DNA from: Paenibacillus sp. FSL H7-0331
Lineage (GTDB): Bacteria > Bacillota > Bacilli > Paenibacillales > NBRC-103111
Direction of reading: 5' to 3'
NCBI RefSeq assembly: GCF_001956045.1
Contig: NZ_MRTH01000046.1
Coordinates: 1 to 58,019, forward strand
Length of the DNA: 58,019 nt
The notes under the pieces: generated by a model
What the model was told of the DNA's origin: nothing
Databases searched by the model: none
What the model saw: the letters and a program-made list of their open reading frames with translations, nothing else
Position numbers and translations under genes: made by a program
Part shown: in pieces, positions 45,701 through 57,792 of the stretch
Layout of the letters: each line of letters opens with the position of its first letter
How positions within the stretch are numbered: the first letter of the stretch is position 1

Positions 45701-46443
45701 TTTGTCAGGCCACCCTTATTGTTTTGAGGTTCTTTCGGTTTTTTATAAATAAAGTAGGATTGTACGATTGTAAACGTATTACTGAATACCCAATACAATG
45801 GAAGGGCAGCAGCAAAATTCATTGCCATAACGAAAATCAAAACCGGGAAAATGAACATCAGATTTTGCATTTGTGGAGTCATTTGCGATGACATCATCTT
45901 CTGTTGGAAGAAGGTAGTGACCGCAGCGAGTAACGGTAGAATATAGTAAGGATCTTTTGTTCCCAATTGAAGCCAGAGGAAGGAATGCTCTGCAATCGAG
46001 TGGTTTCGCATAATCGCGTTATATAAAGCAATCAGGATCGGCATCTGCACAATTAGCGGAAAACAACCGGCTAATGGATTAACACCATTGCTTTGAAACA
46101 GCTTCATTGTTTCTTCCTGCTGCTTTTTGGCATCGTCCTTGTATTTCTCTTTCAACTTTTTGAGCTCAGGCTGTAAATCCTGCATCCGTTTGGAGCTTTT
46201 GTACTGCTTCAGCGTAAGCGGTAATATAATCAAACGAATAATAATGGTTACAACCAATATGGACAATCCGTACTGTCCCCATAGTGCTGCCGCAAACCAA
46301 TCCAAAACATCAGCCAAAGGACCTACGAAATACTTGTCCCAAAAACTATTGGTAGGGTCGATTTTAGTTGTTGCCGGCGTACATCCAGCAAGCAGTAAAA
46401 AGACGAAAAAAAGCGGCCAATATTTAGCTAATCGACGGGTCAA
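45697..46443 (-). CDS. yidC: Membrane insertase YidC (SpoIIIJ type)
   Basis: The product is a lipoprotein of 248 residues with lipobox LLAGC (acyl C21) and five membrane helices of the YidC/Oxa1 core (DWFAAALWGQYGLSILVV, MPILIALYNAIMRN). It inserts membrane proteins and in Bacillus SpoIIIJ is needed for sigma-G activation. The TTG start has AGGAGG 8 bases upstream. It is cotranscribed with jag. Confidence 0.95.
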   Translation of the reverse strand: MTRRLAKYWPLFFVFLLLAGCTPATTKIDPTNSFWDKYFVGPLADVLDWFAAALWGQYGLSILVVTIIIRLIILPLTLKQYKSSKRMQDLQPELKKLKEKYKDDAKKQQEETMKLFQSNGVNPLAGCFPLIVQMPILIALYNAIMRNHSIAEHSFLWLQLGTKDPYYILPLLAAVTTFFQQKMMSSQMTPQMQNLMFIFPVLIFVMAMNFAAALPLYWVFSNTFTIVQSYFIYKKPKEPQNNKGGLTK

Positions 46444-46518
46444 AATGAAATCCTCCTAAATGTTCTTTTCCAATAATAAACTATAGCATATCTCACCCCA
46501 AAAAAGAAATGCAGCTTT

Positions 46519-46863
46519 CTACTTTCTTATAAGTAAAGAGCCGCGCATTAACACATGCAAAATACATTTTTCCATTTCCTTATATTTCATCCCGACTACG
46601 GGTTTGCGAGCAATCAATATGAAGTCATAGCCACCCATTACTTTGGGGGCATTCAGACGGACAATTTCCTTGATCATGCGGCGAATCCGGTTACGAACTA
46701 CGGCATTACCCAGCTTTTTGCTGACCGAGATTCCCAGGCGAAAGGATGGCTGCCGAGCCCGGGTATAGGAATAGAGCACAAACTGGTGGTTAGCCACCGA
46801 CTTTCCTCCGCGATATACCTTGTCAAAATATTCTCTCTTCGTTAGACGATGTTCTTTATCCAC
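46519..46863 (-). CDS. rnpA: Ribonuclease P protein component
   Basis: The protein has about 114 residues, matching the usual 110-120. The conserved RNA-binding motif is KKLGNAVVRNRIRRMIKEIVR. A GTG start at 46863 follows GGAG by about 8 bases. A longer frame opens 60 bases upstream (ATG at 46923) but gives an extension without conservation. Confidence 0.95.
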   Translation of the reverse strand: MDKEHRLTKREYFDKVYRGGKSVANHQFVLYSYTRARQPSFRLGISVSKKLGNAVVRNRIRRMIKEIVRLNAPKVMGGYDFILIARKPVVGMKYKEMEKCILHVLMRGSLLIRK

Positions 46864-46939
46864 ATTCAGCTCTCCATTACTTCCGGATCGTTGCGACTTG
46901 ATTCCATTCATTTCATTATACATGTAGTTATCTGAACAA

Positions 46940-46967
46940 CAAAAAAGACCACCTGATGAGTGGCCTC
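46940..46967 (-). terminator. Intercistronic hairpin between rpmH and rnpA
   Basis: Minus-strand AGGCCACT/AGGTGGTCT stem with a 4-base loop and a following T6 tract. It lies in a region where rpmH transcripts usually exceed rnpA, so it may be a partial terminator. Confidence 0.65.
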
Positions 46968-46972
46968 TTGTA

Positions 46973-47107
46973 TTACGCGCTTAGAACTTTTCTACCCTTT
47001 AAACGACGAGCAGATAATACTTTACGACCGTTCACGGAACTCATTCTTTTGCGAAAGCCGTGTACCTTCTTGCGTTTTCTAGTATTCGGTTTAAACGTAG
47101 GACCCAT
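46973..47107 (-). CDS. rpmH: Ribosomal protein bL34
   Basis: The protein has 44 residues: [18 protein letters not shown], then [20 protein letters not shown]. It matches L34 in length and sequence. AAGGAGGTGC lies 7-11 bases before the ATG. It is the first gene left of the origin and is followed by rnpA. Confidence 0.98.
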   Translation of the reverse strand: MGPTFKPNTRKRKKVHGFRKRMSSVNGRKVLSARRLKGRKVLSA

Positions 47108-47157
47108 CTATCCTGCACCTCCTTGAGGAAAAAGCATTCCCAAAAATACCTCTTAAT

Positions 47158-47187
47158 ATTAAACCACATAATCGCTAGAAAAGTCAA
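47158..47187 (-). promoter_or_regulatory. Promoter of rpmH
   Basis: Minus-strand TTGACT (47182-47187) and TTTAAT (47158-47163) with an 18-base spacer, about 50 bases before rpmH. Confidence 0.6.
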
Positions 47188-47248
47188 TCTAAATAAAACC
47201 GCGCATTTTGCAGGCGGGTGAACAACTTTTACGTCGAAATTTACGACC

Positions 47249-47529
47249 TGTGTATAAAAATTAAAGATTTCCACACCTTCTGTCGATTTAATCACAGGGT
47301 ACCAACAATATATAGTGCTGTTGATAAAACTTACACACAAGCTATAGACAATGTGGATAATTCTAAACAATACGTTGATAATGCCTACAAATTTTGATAT
47401 TATGGTTATGCCCTCCCTGTGGATAGCCACTTTTTCATGATAATGTTATCAACATGCTGTGGATATCTTTGTGCACAAGTATTTGGCTTATGTATAAGTT
47501 ATTAGATGTGCCTTGCACACTGTGGACAA
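47249..47529. other. oriC, rpmH-dnaA part: DnaA-box array
   Basis: In the roughly 500-base gap before dnaA I see the perfect box TGTGGATAA (47352-47360). Boxes one base off are TGTGTATAA (47249-47257), TGTTGATAA (47319-47327), TGTGGATAG (47418-47426), TTATCAACA (47446-47454), TGTGGATAT (47458-47466) and TGTGGACAA (47521-47529). More distant matches (TTACACACA, TTGTGCACA) lie between. This is the upstream half of the bipartite Bacillus-type origin. Confidence 0.9.
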
Positions 47530-47532
47530 TAT

Positions 47533-47561
47533 TCGACAGATTCCGATAATTTTAATATATA
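47533..47561 (+). promoter_or_regulatory. Candidate dnaA promoter
   Basis: TCGACA (47533-47538) and TATATA (47556-47561) with a 17-base spacer, 51 bases before dnaA. A DnaA box (47521-47529) abuts the -35, which would allow autoregulation. Confidence 0.5.
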
Positions 47562-47612
47562 CGTTTTCCGGCTTACGCCACATCGCTTAATTTCCAAAGG
47601 AGTGAACAGATT

Positions 47613-48977
47613 GTGGAAAGCCATCCTAACGAGCAATGGCAGCAAGTTCTTTCCATTATTCAAACACGGCTTAGTAAACCAAGTTTCGAGACCTGGTTTA
47701 CATCCACAAGAGCCGTAACTTTTAATGATGCCAAGGTTGTGATATGTGCCCCTAACAACTTTGCCCGCGAATGGCTAGAAAATCGTTACACCAAGCTGAT
47801 TCGTGATACCATCGTGGATTACAATGGGAAATCTACAGATGTCAAATTTATTATCGAATCCGAGGAAGACAAAAACGTTGATCTTCCCCCCTCTTCGGCG
47901 CAATCCAGTGCACAATCTACGCTAGCTGTCCCTGAAGAAACCTTCAGTCATATGATGAATTCCAAATACACATTTGATACGTTTGTCATAGGTTCAGGTA
48001 ATCGATTTGCCCACGCAGCCTCGCTTGCTGTTGCAGAAGCACCGGCCAAAGCCTACAATCCTTTGTTTTTGTACGGGGGTGTGGGACTGGGAAAGACACA
48101 TTTGATGCATGCGATCGGACATTTTGTTCTCGAGCATAACCCGCGTGCCAAGGTTCTTTATATTTCGTCCGAAAAATTTACAAACGAATTTATCAATGCG
48201 ATACGGGATAACCGCGGCGAAAGCTTCCGCAACAAATATCGCAATATTGACGTGCTGCTGATCGATGATATTCAATTTTTGGCTGGTAAAGAAGGAACGC
48301 AAGAGGAGTTTTTCCACACTTTTAATGCTCTTCATGAGGAACGTAAGCAGATCATTATTTCCAGTGATCGGCCTCCCAAAGAGATCCCAACGCTCGAAGA
48401 ACGATTAAGATCCCGCTTTGAATGGGGATTAATTACGGATATTCAGCCGCCCGACCTGGAAACCCGGATTGCTATCCTGCGCAAGAAAGCCAAGGCAGAC
48501 AATCTTGAGGTTCCTATAGAAGCGATGGTGTACATAGCCAATCAAATCGATACGAACATTCGGGAGCTTGAGGGTGCATTAATCCGCGTCGTTGCTTACT
48601 CATCATTGATTAATGCCGATATTACATCCCATCTCGCAGCTGAAGCGTTAAAGGACATCATGCCAAGCAGTCGTCCACGTGTCATCACGATCCAGGATAT
48701 CCAGCAGAAGGTTGGAGAATTTTATGGGATGAAGATGGAGGATTTTAAAGCACGCAAACGTACCAAAATGGTCGCCTATCCGCGTCAAATCGCAATGTAT
48801 TTGTCACGCGAGCTGACCGACTTTTCATTGCCCAAAATCGGTGAGGCTTTCGGTGGCCGTGACCATACGACTGTGATTCATGCGCATGAGAAAATCTCTG
48901 TAGCGCTGAAGACCGATCAGGAGCTCTACAAAATTGTCCACAGCCTGATTGAAAAAGTAAAAAATGTAACTGCCTGA
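47613..48977 (+). CDS. dnaA: Chromosomal replication initiator DnaA
   Basis: The protein has 454 residues with all four domains: an N-terminal interaction domain, a linker, the AAA+ domain (Walker [17 protein letters not shown], Walker [11 protein letters not shown], sensor motifs) and the DNA-binding helix-turn-helix ([16 protein letters not shown]). The GTG start follows AAAGGAG by about 10 bases. It is flanked on both sides by oriC. Confidence 0.99.
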   Translation: MESHPNEQWQQVLSIIQTRLSKPSFETWFTSTRAVTFNDAKVVICAPNNFAREWLENRYTKLIRDTIVDYNGKSTDVKFIIESEEDKNVDLPPSSAQSSAQSTLAVPEETFSHMMNSKYTFDTFVIGSGNRFAHAASLAVAEAPAKAYNPLFLYGGVGLGKTHLMHAIGHFVLEHNPRAKVLYISSEKFTNEFINAIRDNRGESFRNKYRNIDVLLIDDIQFLAGKEGTQEEFFHTFNALHEERKQIIISSDRPPKEIPTLEERLRSRFEWGLITDIQPPDLETRIAILRKKAKADNLEVPIEAMVYIANQIDTNIRELEGALIRVVAYSSLINADITSHLAAEALKDIMPSSRPRVITIQDIQQKVGEFYGMKMEDFKARKRTKMVAYPRQIAMYLSRELTDFSLPKIGEAFGGRDHTTVIHAHEKISVALKTDQELYKIVHSLIEKVKNVTA

Positions 48978-49021
48978 ACCATCTATTAACAACCAAATAT
49001 TCAGTCTGTATAACTTGAGGC

Positions 49022-49150
49022 CTATGCACAAACTATTCACATGTGGATAGGCTTTTGTATTGCGCCTTTTGTTCACATATCCACATATCCAGAGCCCCTA
49101 CTACTATTACTAATAAAAAAAGAGTAATATAAGGGGATAAAGTTGTAATT
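49022..49150. other. oriC, dnaA-dnaN part: DnaA boxes, DnaA-trios and unwinding region
   Basis: Boxes one base off the consensus: TGTGGATAG (49042-49050) and ATATCCACA (49077-49085). Weaker ones: CTATGCACA (49022-49030) and CTATTCACA. After the last box a GC-rich AGCCCC leads into CTACTACTATTACTAATA (49098-49115), six consecutive DnaA-trio triplets, then an A/T-rich stretch. This is the basal unwinding system described in Bacillus subtilis, with its order preserved. Confidence 0.85.
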
Positions 49151-49177
49151 ACATTTTTGAATTCTAGGAGTGACAGA

Positions 49178-50320
49178 ATGAAATTAACAATCCTTAAAGA
49201 ATACTTGAATGAATCCATTCAACATGTATCAAAAGCCATATCGAGCAAAACTCCGATCCCCATTCTGAGCGGAATAAAAATAGATCTGGATTCGAGCGGA
49301 ATGACGCTGACTGCCAGTGATACCGATATCTCCATTCAAAGCTTTATCCCATTAGAAAAAAATGAACTCAACATCATTGAAATAGAGCGTCAGGGCAGTA
49401 TTGTGCTGTCAGCCAAATTTTTTGTTGAAATTATTCGTAAGCTTCCAGCCCAAAAGGTAGAAATTGAGGTCAAGGAAAATTTCCAAACGATCATTCGTTC
49501 GGGTTCTTCGGAAATTCAATTGGTCGGACTTGATCCGGAAGAATATCCAACCTTGCCAAGTATCGAAGAATATAGAAGATTTCAGCTTCCCAGTGATTTA
49601 TTAAGAACGATGATCAAACAAACGACCTTTGCGGTATCGACTAATGAATCAACACCGATTCTTACGGGTGTTCTGTGGACTGTGGATAACGGAAAGCTTA
49701 AATTTACGGCCTGTGATCGCCATCGCTTGGGGACTCGTGAAACAAATATAGAAGTGGATGCCGACTTTAACCTTAATAATATTTCCATTTCTGGGAAAAC
49801 TTTAAATGAACTGTCCAAAATTTTACCGGATCAAAACACGCTGATCGATATTATCTTTGCTGAAAATCAGGTGTTATTTAAGCTGAGCTCGATATTATTT
49901 TATACCCGGATTTTGGACGGCACTTATCCCGACACCTCCAAGCTGATCCCGCAATCCTATAAAACAGAGCTGGTCATTAACGCACACCAGCTGGCCGATG
50001 CGATTGATCGTGCTTATCTGCTTTCTAAAGAAGAAAAGACGAACATCGTCAAGCTGATCATGAATGAGGATCAAACCATCGAGATTTCTTCCAGCTCCTC
50101 CGAGCTTGGAAAAGTAACCGAACAGCTGGAAGTTTCAAGCTTAAGCGGAGAGCTGCTTCGCATTTCGTTCAATTCCAAATATATGCTGGACGCACTCAAG
50201 GTCATGGATAGCCAATTGATTCATATCGGATTCACAGGTGCGATGCAGCCGATCATTATCCGACCGGAAGAAACGACCTCTCTTCTGCAATTGATTCTCC
50301 CTTACCGAACAACTAATTAA
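49178..50320 (+). CDS. dnaN: DNA polymerase III sliding clamp (beta subunit)
   Basis: The protein has 380 residues, begins MKLTILKEYLNESIQHV and ends with the clamp C-terminal motif PIIIRPEE...LILPYRTTN. It is a three-domain clamp for polymerase processivity. AGGAGTGA lies 4 bases before the ATG at 49178. An in-frame ATG 21 bases upstream has no site. Confidence 0.98.
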   Translation: MKLTILKEYLNESIQHVSKAISSKTPIPILSGIKIDLDSSGMTLTASDTDISIQSFIPLEKNELNIIEIERQGSIVLSAKFFVEIIRKLPAQKVEIEVKENFQTIIRSGSSEIQLVGLDPEEYPTLPSIEEYRRFQLPSDLLRTMIKQTTFAVSTNESTPILTGVLWTVDNGKLKFTACDRHRLGTRETNIEVDADFNLNNISISGKTLNELSKILPDQNTLIDIIFAENQVLFKLSSILFYTRILDGTYPDTSKLIPQSYKTELVINAHQLADAIDRAYLLSKEEKTNIVKLIMNEDQTIEISSSSSELGKVTEQLEVSSLSGELLRISFNSKYMLDALKVMDSQLIHIGFTGAMQPIIIRPEETTSLLQLILPYRTTN

Positions 50321-50341
50321 GCAAAAGGAGCACGGCTTGTC

Positions 50342-50557
50342 ATGAATCCTATATCTATTCATACGGATTACATCACGTTAGGCCAATTTTTGAAATTGGC
50401 AGATTGCATATCTACAGGGGGGCAGGCTAAATTTTTTCTGCAGGAGACCGTTATCCATGTCAATGGAGAGCTGGAAAATCGGCGGGGCAAGAAGCTGGTT
50501 CATCTGGATCAGGTCCGTGTCGATGGCTGCGGGGAATTTCAGGTCGTACGTTCTTAA
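50342..50557 (+). CDS. yaaA: S4-domain RNA-binding protein YaaA
   Basis: The protein has 71 residues with an S4-like fold (ITLGQFLKLADCISTGGQAK, VNGELENRRGKKL). In Bacillus YaaA (RlbA) takes part in 50S subunit maturation. AAGGAG lies 11 bases before the ATG. It is between dnaN and recF as in Bacillus. Confidence 0.95.
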   Translation: MNPISIHTDYITLGQFLKLADCISTGGQAKFFLQETVIHVNGELENRRGKKLVHLDQVRVDGCGEFQVVRS

Positions 50558-50610
50558 TAACCTTGTAAAACGGCTTTGCTTGGCAGAGTCAGTCTGTAGG
50601 AGGAACCGTT

Positions 50611-51720
50611 TTGCAGCTGAATAAGCTTTCCTTGCGGAATTACCGCAACTATGAAGAAGTGCATTTTGAAACCAGAGATATGGTTAATATCATTATCGGC
50701 CCTAATGCACAGGGCAAGACGAACCTGCTGGAAGCCATTTTCGTGCTGGCTCTGACCAAATCCCACCGTACCCATCAGGATAAAGAGTTAATTCATTGGG
50801 ATGCACGCCAAACCATGCTGCATGGAGAAGTTGAAAAAAAGTACGGAACCTGCAAGCTGGATCTCACTATTTCTCCGCAGGGCAAAAAAGCTAAAATAAA
50901 TGGCTTGGAGCAAAAGAAGCTGAGCCATTTTATCGGCTCTATCAATGTCGTGATGTTTGCACCTGAAGATCTCGAAATTGTTAAGGGCTCCCCATCTGTC
51001 CGACGGCGTTTTCTCGATATGGAAATTGGCCAGGTCCATCCCACATATTTGTACGATTTATCCCAATATCAAAAAGTACTGCAGCAGCGGAACAATTATT
51101 TAAAGCAGCTTTTTACTACACGGGACACGAAAGCAGTGCTAATGGACGTGTGGAATGAACAATTGATCCAGCTCGGTATTAAAATTATCAAAAAGCGTCA
51201 AAGCTTTATACAGAAGCTCCAGCGGTGGGCAGAAAAAATTCATTATGGCATAACGGCAGGTCAGGAGCATATTCAGATTACATATGCCAGCTCCTTTGAC
51301 GCTAACAGCCTTGAAGATGAAACTGTTTTATTTGATCAATTTATGATAAAGTTATCACAGGTGAAAGAACAGGAGCTTCGGCGCGGTGTGACTATGGTAG
51401 GCCCGCATCGGGATGATTTGTTGTTTACGATCAATGGCAAGGATGTGCAGACCTTCGGTTCGCAGGGCCAGCAGAGGACCACGGCGCTTTCTCTGAAGCT
51501 TGCGGAAATCGAACTGATTCATGAGGAAGTAGGCGAATACCCTATTCTACTTTTGGATGATGTGCTATCCGAGCTTGACCAGTACCGACAAACTCAACTG
51601 ATCGAAACGTTTCAAAATAAAGTGCAAACCTTTATTACAACAACCGGAATTGAAAGCATAGATCGTTCAAAGCTGGAAAACGCTTCTGTGATTCACGTAC
51701 GGAACGGAAGCCTGATTTAA
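50611..51720 (+). CDS. recF: DNA repair protein RecF
   Basis: The protein has 369 residues and is an SMC-like ABC ATPase: Walker A GPNAQGKTNLLEA, signature TFGSQGQQRTTALSLKLAE, Walker B YPILLLDDVLSEL. It helps load RecA at gaps. A TTG start at 50611 follows AGGAGG by 7 bases. It is in the dnaA-dnaN-yaaA-recF order. Confidence 0.98.
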   Translation: MQLNKLSLRNYRNYEEVHFETRDMVNIIIGPNAQGKTNLLEAIFVLALTKSHRTHQDKELIHWDARQTMLHGEVEKKYGTCKLDLTISPQGKKAKINGLEQKKLSHFIGSINVVMFAPEDLEIVKGSPSVRRRFLDMEIGQVHPTYLYDLSQYQKVLQQRNNYLKQLFTTRDTKAVLMDVWNEQLIQLGIKIIKKRQSFIQKLQRWAEKIHYGITAGQEHIQITYASSFDANSLEDETVLFDQFMIKLSQVKEQELRRGVTMVGPHRDDLLFTINGKDVQTFGSQGQQRTTALSLKLAEIELIHEEVGEYPILLLDDVLSELDQYRQTQLIETFQNKVQTFITTTGIESIDRSKLENASVIHVRNGSLI

Positions 51721-51764
51721 GTCATTGCCTGCAAGTAGTCTCACGTTTTGAGGAGATGTCCCCC

Positions 51765-53949
<2,185 letters not shown>

Positions 53950-53960
53950 GCCGATCATGC

Positions 53961-54034
53961 TTACGAAGTAAACTTTCCCTTAGGGAGAGTTCTGTATATG
54001 TTTACGAAGTAAACTTTCCCGCAGGGAAAGTTCT
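53961..54034. repeat. Two tandem hairpin repeats between gyrB and gyrA
   Basis: A 33-base unit occurs twice with a 41-base period (53961-53993 and 54002-54034). Each begins TTACGAAGTAAACTTTCCC and folds into a 9-base stem AACTTTCCC/GGGARAGTT with a 3-base loop; the second copy is a perfect stem, the first has one G-T wobble. The second ends 1 base before TAGGAGG, the ribosome binding site of gyrA. Confidence 0.9.
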
Positions 54035-54046
54035 TAGGAGGACAAA

Positions 54047-56533
54047 ATGTCGGAAGAACAGTTTTCTCAAATAAAAGAAATAGATATCGGGTTGGAGATG
54101 CGTACTTCCTTTATGGACTACGCAATGAGCATAATCGTCAGTCGTGCTCTGCCGGATGTTCGTGATGGCTTAAAGCCTGTTCATCGCCGAATTTTGTTTG
54201 CGATGTCGGAGCTTGGCATGTATTCAGATAAGCCGCATAAGAAATCAGCCAGAATTGTCGGCGAAGTTATTGGTAAATACCATCCGCATGGTGATTCCTC
54301 CGTATACTTCACGATGGTACGGATGGCGCAGGATTTTTCCTTGCGTTATATGCTCGTCGATGGTCATGGTAACTTTGGTTCGATCGATGGAGACATGGCA
54401 GCGGCGATGCGGTATACGGAAGCTCGTCTGTCGAAGATTGCGATGGAGCTTTTACGTGATATTAATAAAGAGACAATTGACTTTATACCCAACTATGATG
54501 GTGAAGAGCATGAGCCTGCTGTTCTTCCTTCGCGTTTTCCGAATCTGCTCGTAAACGGCAGCTCTGGTATTGCGGTAGGGATGGCCACGAGTATTCCTCC
54601 ACACAATTTAACGGAAGTGATCAACGGACTTCAGCAGCTTATTGAAAATCCGGATGTCACGCCGATGGAATTAATGCAATCTATCAAGGGCCCGGATTTT
54701 CCTACAGCGGGATTTATTTTGGGACGAGAAGGTATTAAGCAAGCCTATAATACAGGCCGTGGATCGGTTACGATGAGAGCCAGAGCCGTTATAGAAGAAA
54801 ACAATAACAAAGCAAAAATCTTGGTGCATGAGCTGCCCTATCAAGTAAATAAAGCTCATTTGATCGAAAAAATTGCGGAATTGGTCAGAGATAAAAAGAT
54901 TGATGGTATCACCGATCTGCGCGACGAGTCGGACCGTAACGGAATGCGTATTGTAATTGAGCTGCGCCGCGACGTGAATCCGAATGTAATCTTGAATAAC
55001 CTCTACAAGCAAACTTCGATGCAGTCTAATTTCGGTATCATTATGCTGGCTCTCGTTAACGGGGAACCGAAGGTCCTGAACCTGAAGGATATGCTGTATC
55101 ACTATTTGGAGCATCAAAAGGTCGTTATTCGTCGTCGGACGGAATATGAACTGCGCAAGGCTGAAGCCAGAGCGCATATCCTCGAAGGTTTGCGTATCGC
55201 ACTCGATCATCTTGATGAAGTGATCACACTGATCCGTTCATCACAAAATGCGGAAGAAGCACGTGAAGGGTTGATCGAAAGATTTTCATTAAGCTATGAT
55301 CAAGCTCAAGCTATTCTGGATATGCGTCTACAGCGCTTAACCGGTTTGGAACGCGACAAGATTGAAGAAGAATACGCAGAGCTGTTGAAGAAAATCGCTG
55401 AGTACAAGGCTATCCTCGGAGACGAGCAATTAGTGTTAGCGATTATTAGTACCGAGCTTAATGAAATCAAGGAAAAATTCGGTGATGAGCGCCGTTCGGA
55501 AATAACGATTGGTGGAGAAAGCATCGAGGATGAGGATCTGATTCCTCAAGAAGAAGTGATTATCACTATCACGCATAGCGGTTATATCAAAAGATTGCCG
55601 GTTACCACCTATCGCAGCCAGAAGCGCGGCGGTCGAGGCGTCATTGGGATGGATACGAAGGACAAAGACTTTGTTGAACATTTATTTGTCACCAATACGC
55701 ATCACTTCTTGCTCTTCTTTACGAATAAAGGCAAGGTGTACCGCCTGAAGGCTTATGAGATCCCTGACCTTAGCCGTACAGCTCGTGGAACGCCAATTAT
55801 TAATCTGTTACAGATTGAGCAGGGTGAAACGATTAATGCGGTCATTCCAGTGGAGGGCTTTGAGTCCGAGCAGGAGCTTTTCTTTGCTACCAAAAATGGT
55901 CTGGTCAAAAAGACGGCTTTGAACGAATACGGGAATATCCGTAAGGGCGGATTGATTGCGATCACGCTGCGTGAAGATGACGATCTGATTGGAGTCAGAC
56001 TGACAGAAGGCAATCAATCGATCATTATGGGAACTGCGCAAGGTGTCTCGATTCACTTTCCAGAGCAGGACGTCCGTTCAATGGGCCGTTCGGCAACGGG
56101 AGTCAAAGGCATTAATATCGGTGAGGACGATACCGTTATCGCGATGGATGTCGTTCATCCCGATGATACGGTGCTGATTGTAACGTCCAAAGGATTCGGT
56201 AAACGAACACCGGTTGCTGATTACAGACTTCAATCACGCGGTGGTAAAGGTATCAAAACTCTGAACGTCACTCCGAAGAATGGACCTGTCGTCAGTCTGA
56301 AGATTGTAAAAGATGATGAAGATCTAATGATTATTACAGCATTAGGTACGATTATTCGAACCAGTATGGCGGGAATTTCTGTTATGGGCCGTTATACCCA
56401 GGGGGTAAGACTGATTCATATCCGCGATGAAGATGAAGTGGCAACAGTAGCTAGAGTTGAAAAGAGCGAAGATGCCGCAGAGGATGAAATCGATGGAGAA
56501 GAAACAGCCTTGTCCCCAGAGAGTGAAGAATAA
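54047..56533 (+). CDS. gyrA: DNA gyrase subunit A
   Basis: The protein has 828 residues. Winged-helix and tower domains, catalytic Tyr Y123 ([10 protein letters not shown]), and the C-terminal pinwheel with the GyrA box SQKRGGRGV. It makes the double-strand break for negative supercoiling. The quinolone-contact segment reads [15 protein letters not shown]: the conserved Ser is S84, but the position normally Asp or Glu is F88. AGGAGG lies 7 bases before the ATG. Confidence 0.98.
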   Translation: MSEEQFSQIKEIDIGLEMRTSFMDYAMSIIVSRALPDVRDGLKPVHRRILFAMSELGMYSDKPHKKSARIVGEVIGKYHPHGDSSVYFTMVRMAQDFSLRYMLVDGHGNFGSIDGDMAAAMRYTEARLSKIAMELLRDINKETIDFIPNYDGEEHEPAVLPSRFPNLLVNGSSGIAVGMATSIPPHNLTEVINGLQQLIENPDVTPMELMQSIKGPDFPTAGFILGREGIKQAYNTGRGSVTMRARAVIEENNNKAKILVHELPYQVNKAHLIEKIAELVRDKKIDGITDLRDESDRNGMRIVIELRRDVNPNVILNNLYKQTSMQSNFGIIMLALVNGEPKVLNLKDMLYHYLEHQKVVIRRRTEYELRKAEARAHILEGLRIALDHLDEVITLIRSSQNAEEAREGLIERFSLSYDQAQAILDMRLQRLTGLERDKIEEEYAELLKKIAEYKAILGDEQLVLAIISTELNEIKEKFGDERRSEITIGGESIEDEDLIPQEEVIITITHSGYIKRLPVTTYRSQKRGGRGVIGMDTKDKDFVEHLFVTNTHHFLLFFTNKGKVYRLKAYEIPDLSRTARGTPIINLLQIEQGETINAVIPVEGFESEQELFFATKNGLVKKTALNEYGNIRKGGLIAITLREDDDLIGVRLTEGNQSIIMGTAQGVSIHFPEQDVRSMGRSATGVKGINIGEDDTVIAMDVVHPDDTVLIVTSKGFGKRTPVADYRLQSRGGKGIKTLNVTPKNGPVVSLKIVKDDEDLMIITALGTIIRTSMAGISVMGRYTQGVRLIHIRDEDEVATVARVEKSEDAAEDEIDGEETALSPESEE

Positions 56534-56555
56534 ATAAATATATCAAAAAAGGTTG

Positions 56556-56585
56556 AAGAATGGGGTGACAGCCCCATTCTTTTTC
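56556..56585 (+). terminator. Terminator of the gyrBA operon
   Basis: AAGAATGGGG (56556-56565) pairs with CCCCATTCTT (56572-56581), loop TGACAG, then more T. Confidence 0.88.
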
Positions 56586-56628
56586 GTTTAGAATAGGGAG
56601 AAGATAGAAAGTAAAGCGAGGGAATACC

Positions 56629-57681
56629 ATGGCCACAATTTCCGTTTCCCAGTTAAAGACCGGCGAAAAGATGAGCGATAACGTACAAACGAAGCTCGGG
56701 AACGTTTTATTTATGAAAGGGAAAATAGTAAGCGAGAAGGATATAGAGATCTTGAAAGCCTTTTTAATTCCTTCCATTTCTATAGAATCCAAAGAAAATG
56801 ATCCGGTCAATGACGATGTGATAGAAGAGCCGAACAACACCATTCTGCCTTTCTATGAACAATATGATAAGATGCTCTCGCTTTTAAAAAAGGTATTTAA
56901 TTCGGCGAGTGGGCAAAACTTCCCTATACTTGAGGTTCGTACGCAGCTGGAAGCGCTGCTGCAGCATATTGATCAATATCATATTTTGACTTTTAGCCCC
57001 AAAACGTTTCAATTGAATGATTATCTGTTCCATAATAGCATCATGGTTAGTTTAACATCCTATTCATTGGCCAGATGGCATGGACTGGCTGCTAAGGACC
57101 TTATGCCTATTGCGATAAGCGGCCTCTTGCATGATATAGGTAATGCAAAAGTGGATCCCGGTATTTTATATAAACCGAACAAGCTGACTCCAGTGGAATT
57201 TGAAGAACTGAAGCAGCATACCACGATTGGTTACAATTTATTGAAGAATGTGGCTGCCATTAATGAAGGTGTGAAATTGACAGCGATTCAGCATCATGAA
57301 CGTGAAGATGGATCAGGCTATCCACTAGGAATCAAAGGAGATAAAATTCATCTATACTCCAAAATCGTTGCCATCAGTGATATATTTCATGCGATGACAT
57401 CGGATCGGTACCATAAAAAAGCGGCTTCTCCTTACCTGGTGTTGGATCAATTGTTTACAGAATCGTTTGGTAAATTGGATCCTGCGTTAGTTCAGACCTT
57501 TATACAGAAAGTAACGCAATTCCATAATGGGGTTCTCGTTAAGCTAAATGATAAACGGATTGGTGAAATTGTGTTTTCAGATCGTGCTAACCCCACTCGT
57601 CCTTGGGTCAATGTGAATGGACAAATTATTAATTTAACAACGGAGCGCAGTCTTTATATACAAGATGTTATTCAAAAGTAA
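56629..57681 (+). CDS. HD-GYP domain phosphodiesterase
   Basis: The protein has 350 residues. An N-terminal region of about 125 residues is followed by an HD-GYP domain with HD at 168-169 (SGLLHDIGNAKVD), H135 in LFHNSIMV and the GYP motif HHEREDGSGYP (222-232). It is likely to hydrolyse cyclic dinucleotides. The N-terminus is not a known sensor domain. GAGGG lies about 6 bases before the ATG. Its own transcript ends at a terminator at 57729-57761. Confidence 0.9.
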   Translation: MATISVSQLKTGEKMSDNVQTKLGNVLFMKGKIVSEKDIEILKAFLIPSISIESKENDPVNDDVIEEPNNTILPFYEQYDKMLSLLKKVFNSASGQNFPILEVRTQLEALLQHIDQYHILTFSPKTFQLNDYLFHNSIMVSLTSYSLARWHGLAAKDLMPIAISGLLHDIGNAKVDPGILYKPNKLTPVEFEELKQHTTIGYNLLKNVAAINEGVKLTAIQHHEREDGSGYPLGIKGDKIHLYSKIVAISDIFHAMTSDRYHKKAASPYLVLDQLFTESFGKLDPALVQTFIQKVTQFHNGVLVKLNDKRIGEIVFSDRANPTRPWVNVNGQIINLTTERSLYIQDVIQK

Positions 57682-57728
57682 ATAGTTTTGATATTTGCTT
57701 GACGCTTGGCTTACATATATGGTAGATT

Positions 57729-57761
57729 AATCTTCGCTGCTTCAAGCAACGAAGATTTTTT
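57729..57761 (+). terminator. Terminator of the HD-GYP gene
   Basis: AATCTTCG (57729-57736) pairs with CGAAGATT (57750-57757), with an inner TGCT/AGCA stem, and runs into a T6 tract. Confidence 0.88.
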
Positions 57762-57792
57762 ATAAGAAACTTTTTTTAATCTAATAAAAAGC

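Noticed and set aside
57699..57728. TTGACG-N18-TAGATT, a promoter-like pair before the rRNA leader.
   Set aside because: A strong terminator begins at the next base (57729), so any transcript would end at once. I take the pair at 57793-57822 as the rRNA promoter.
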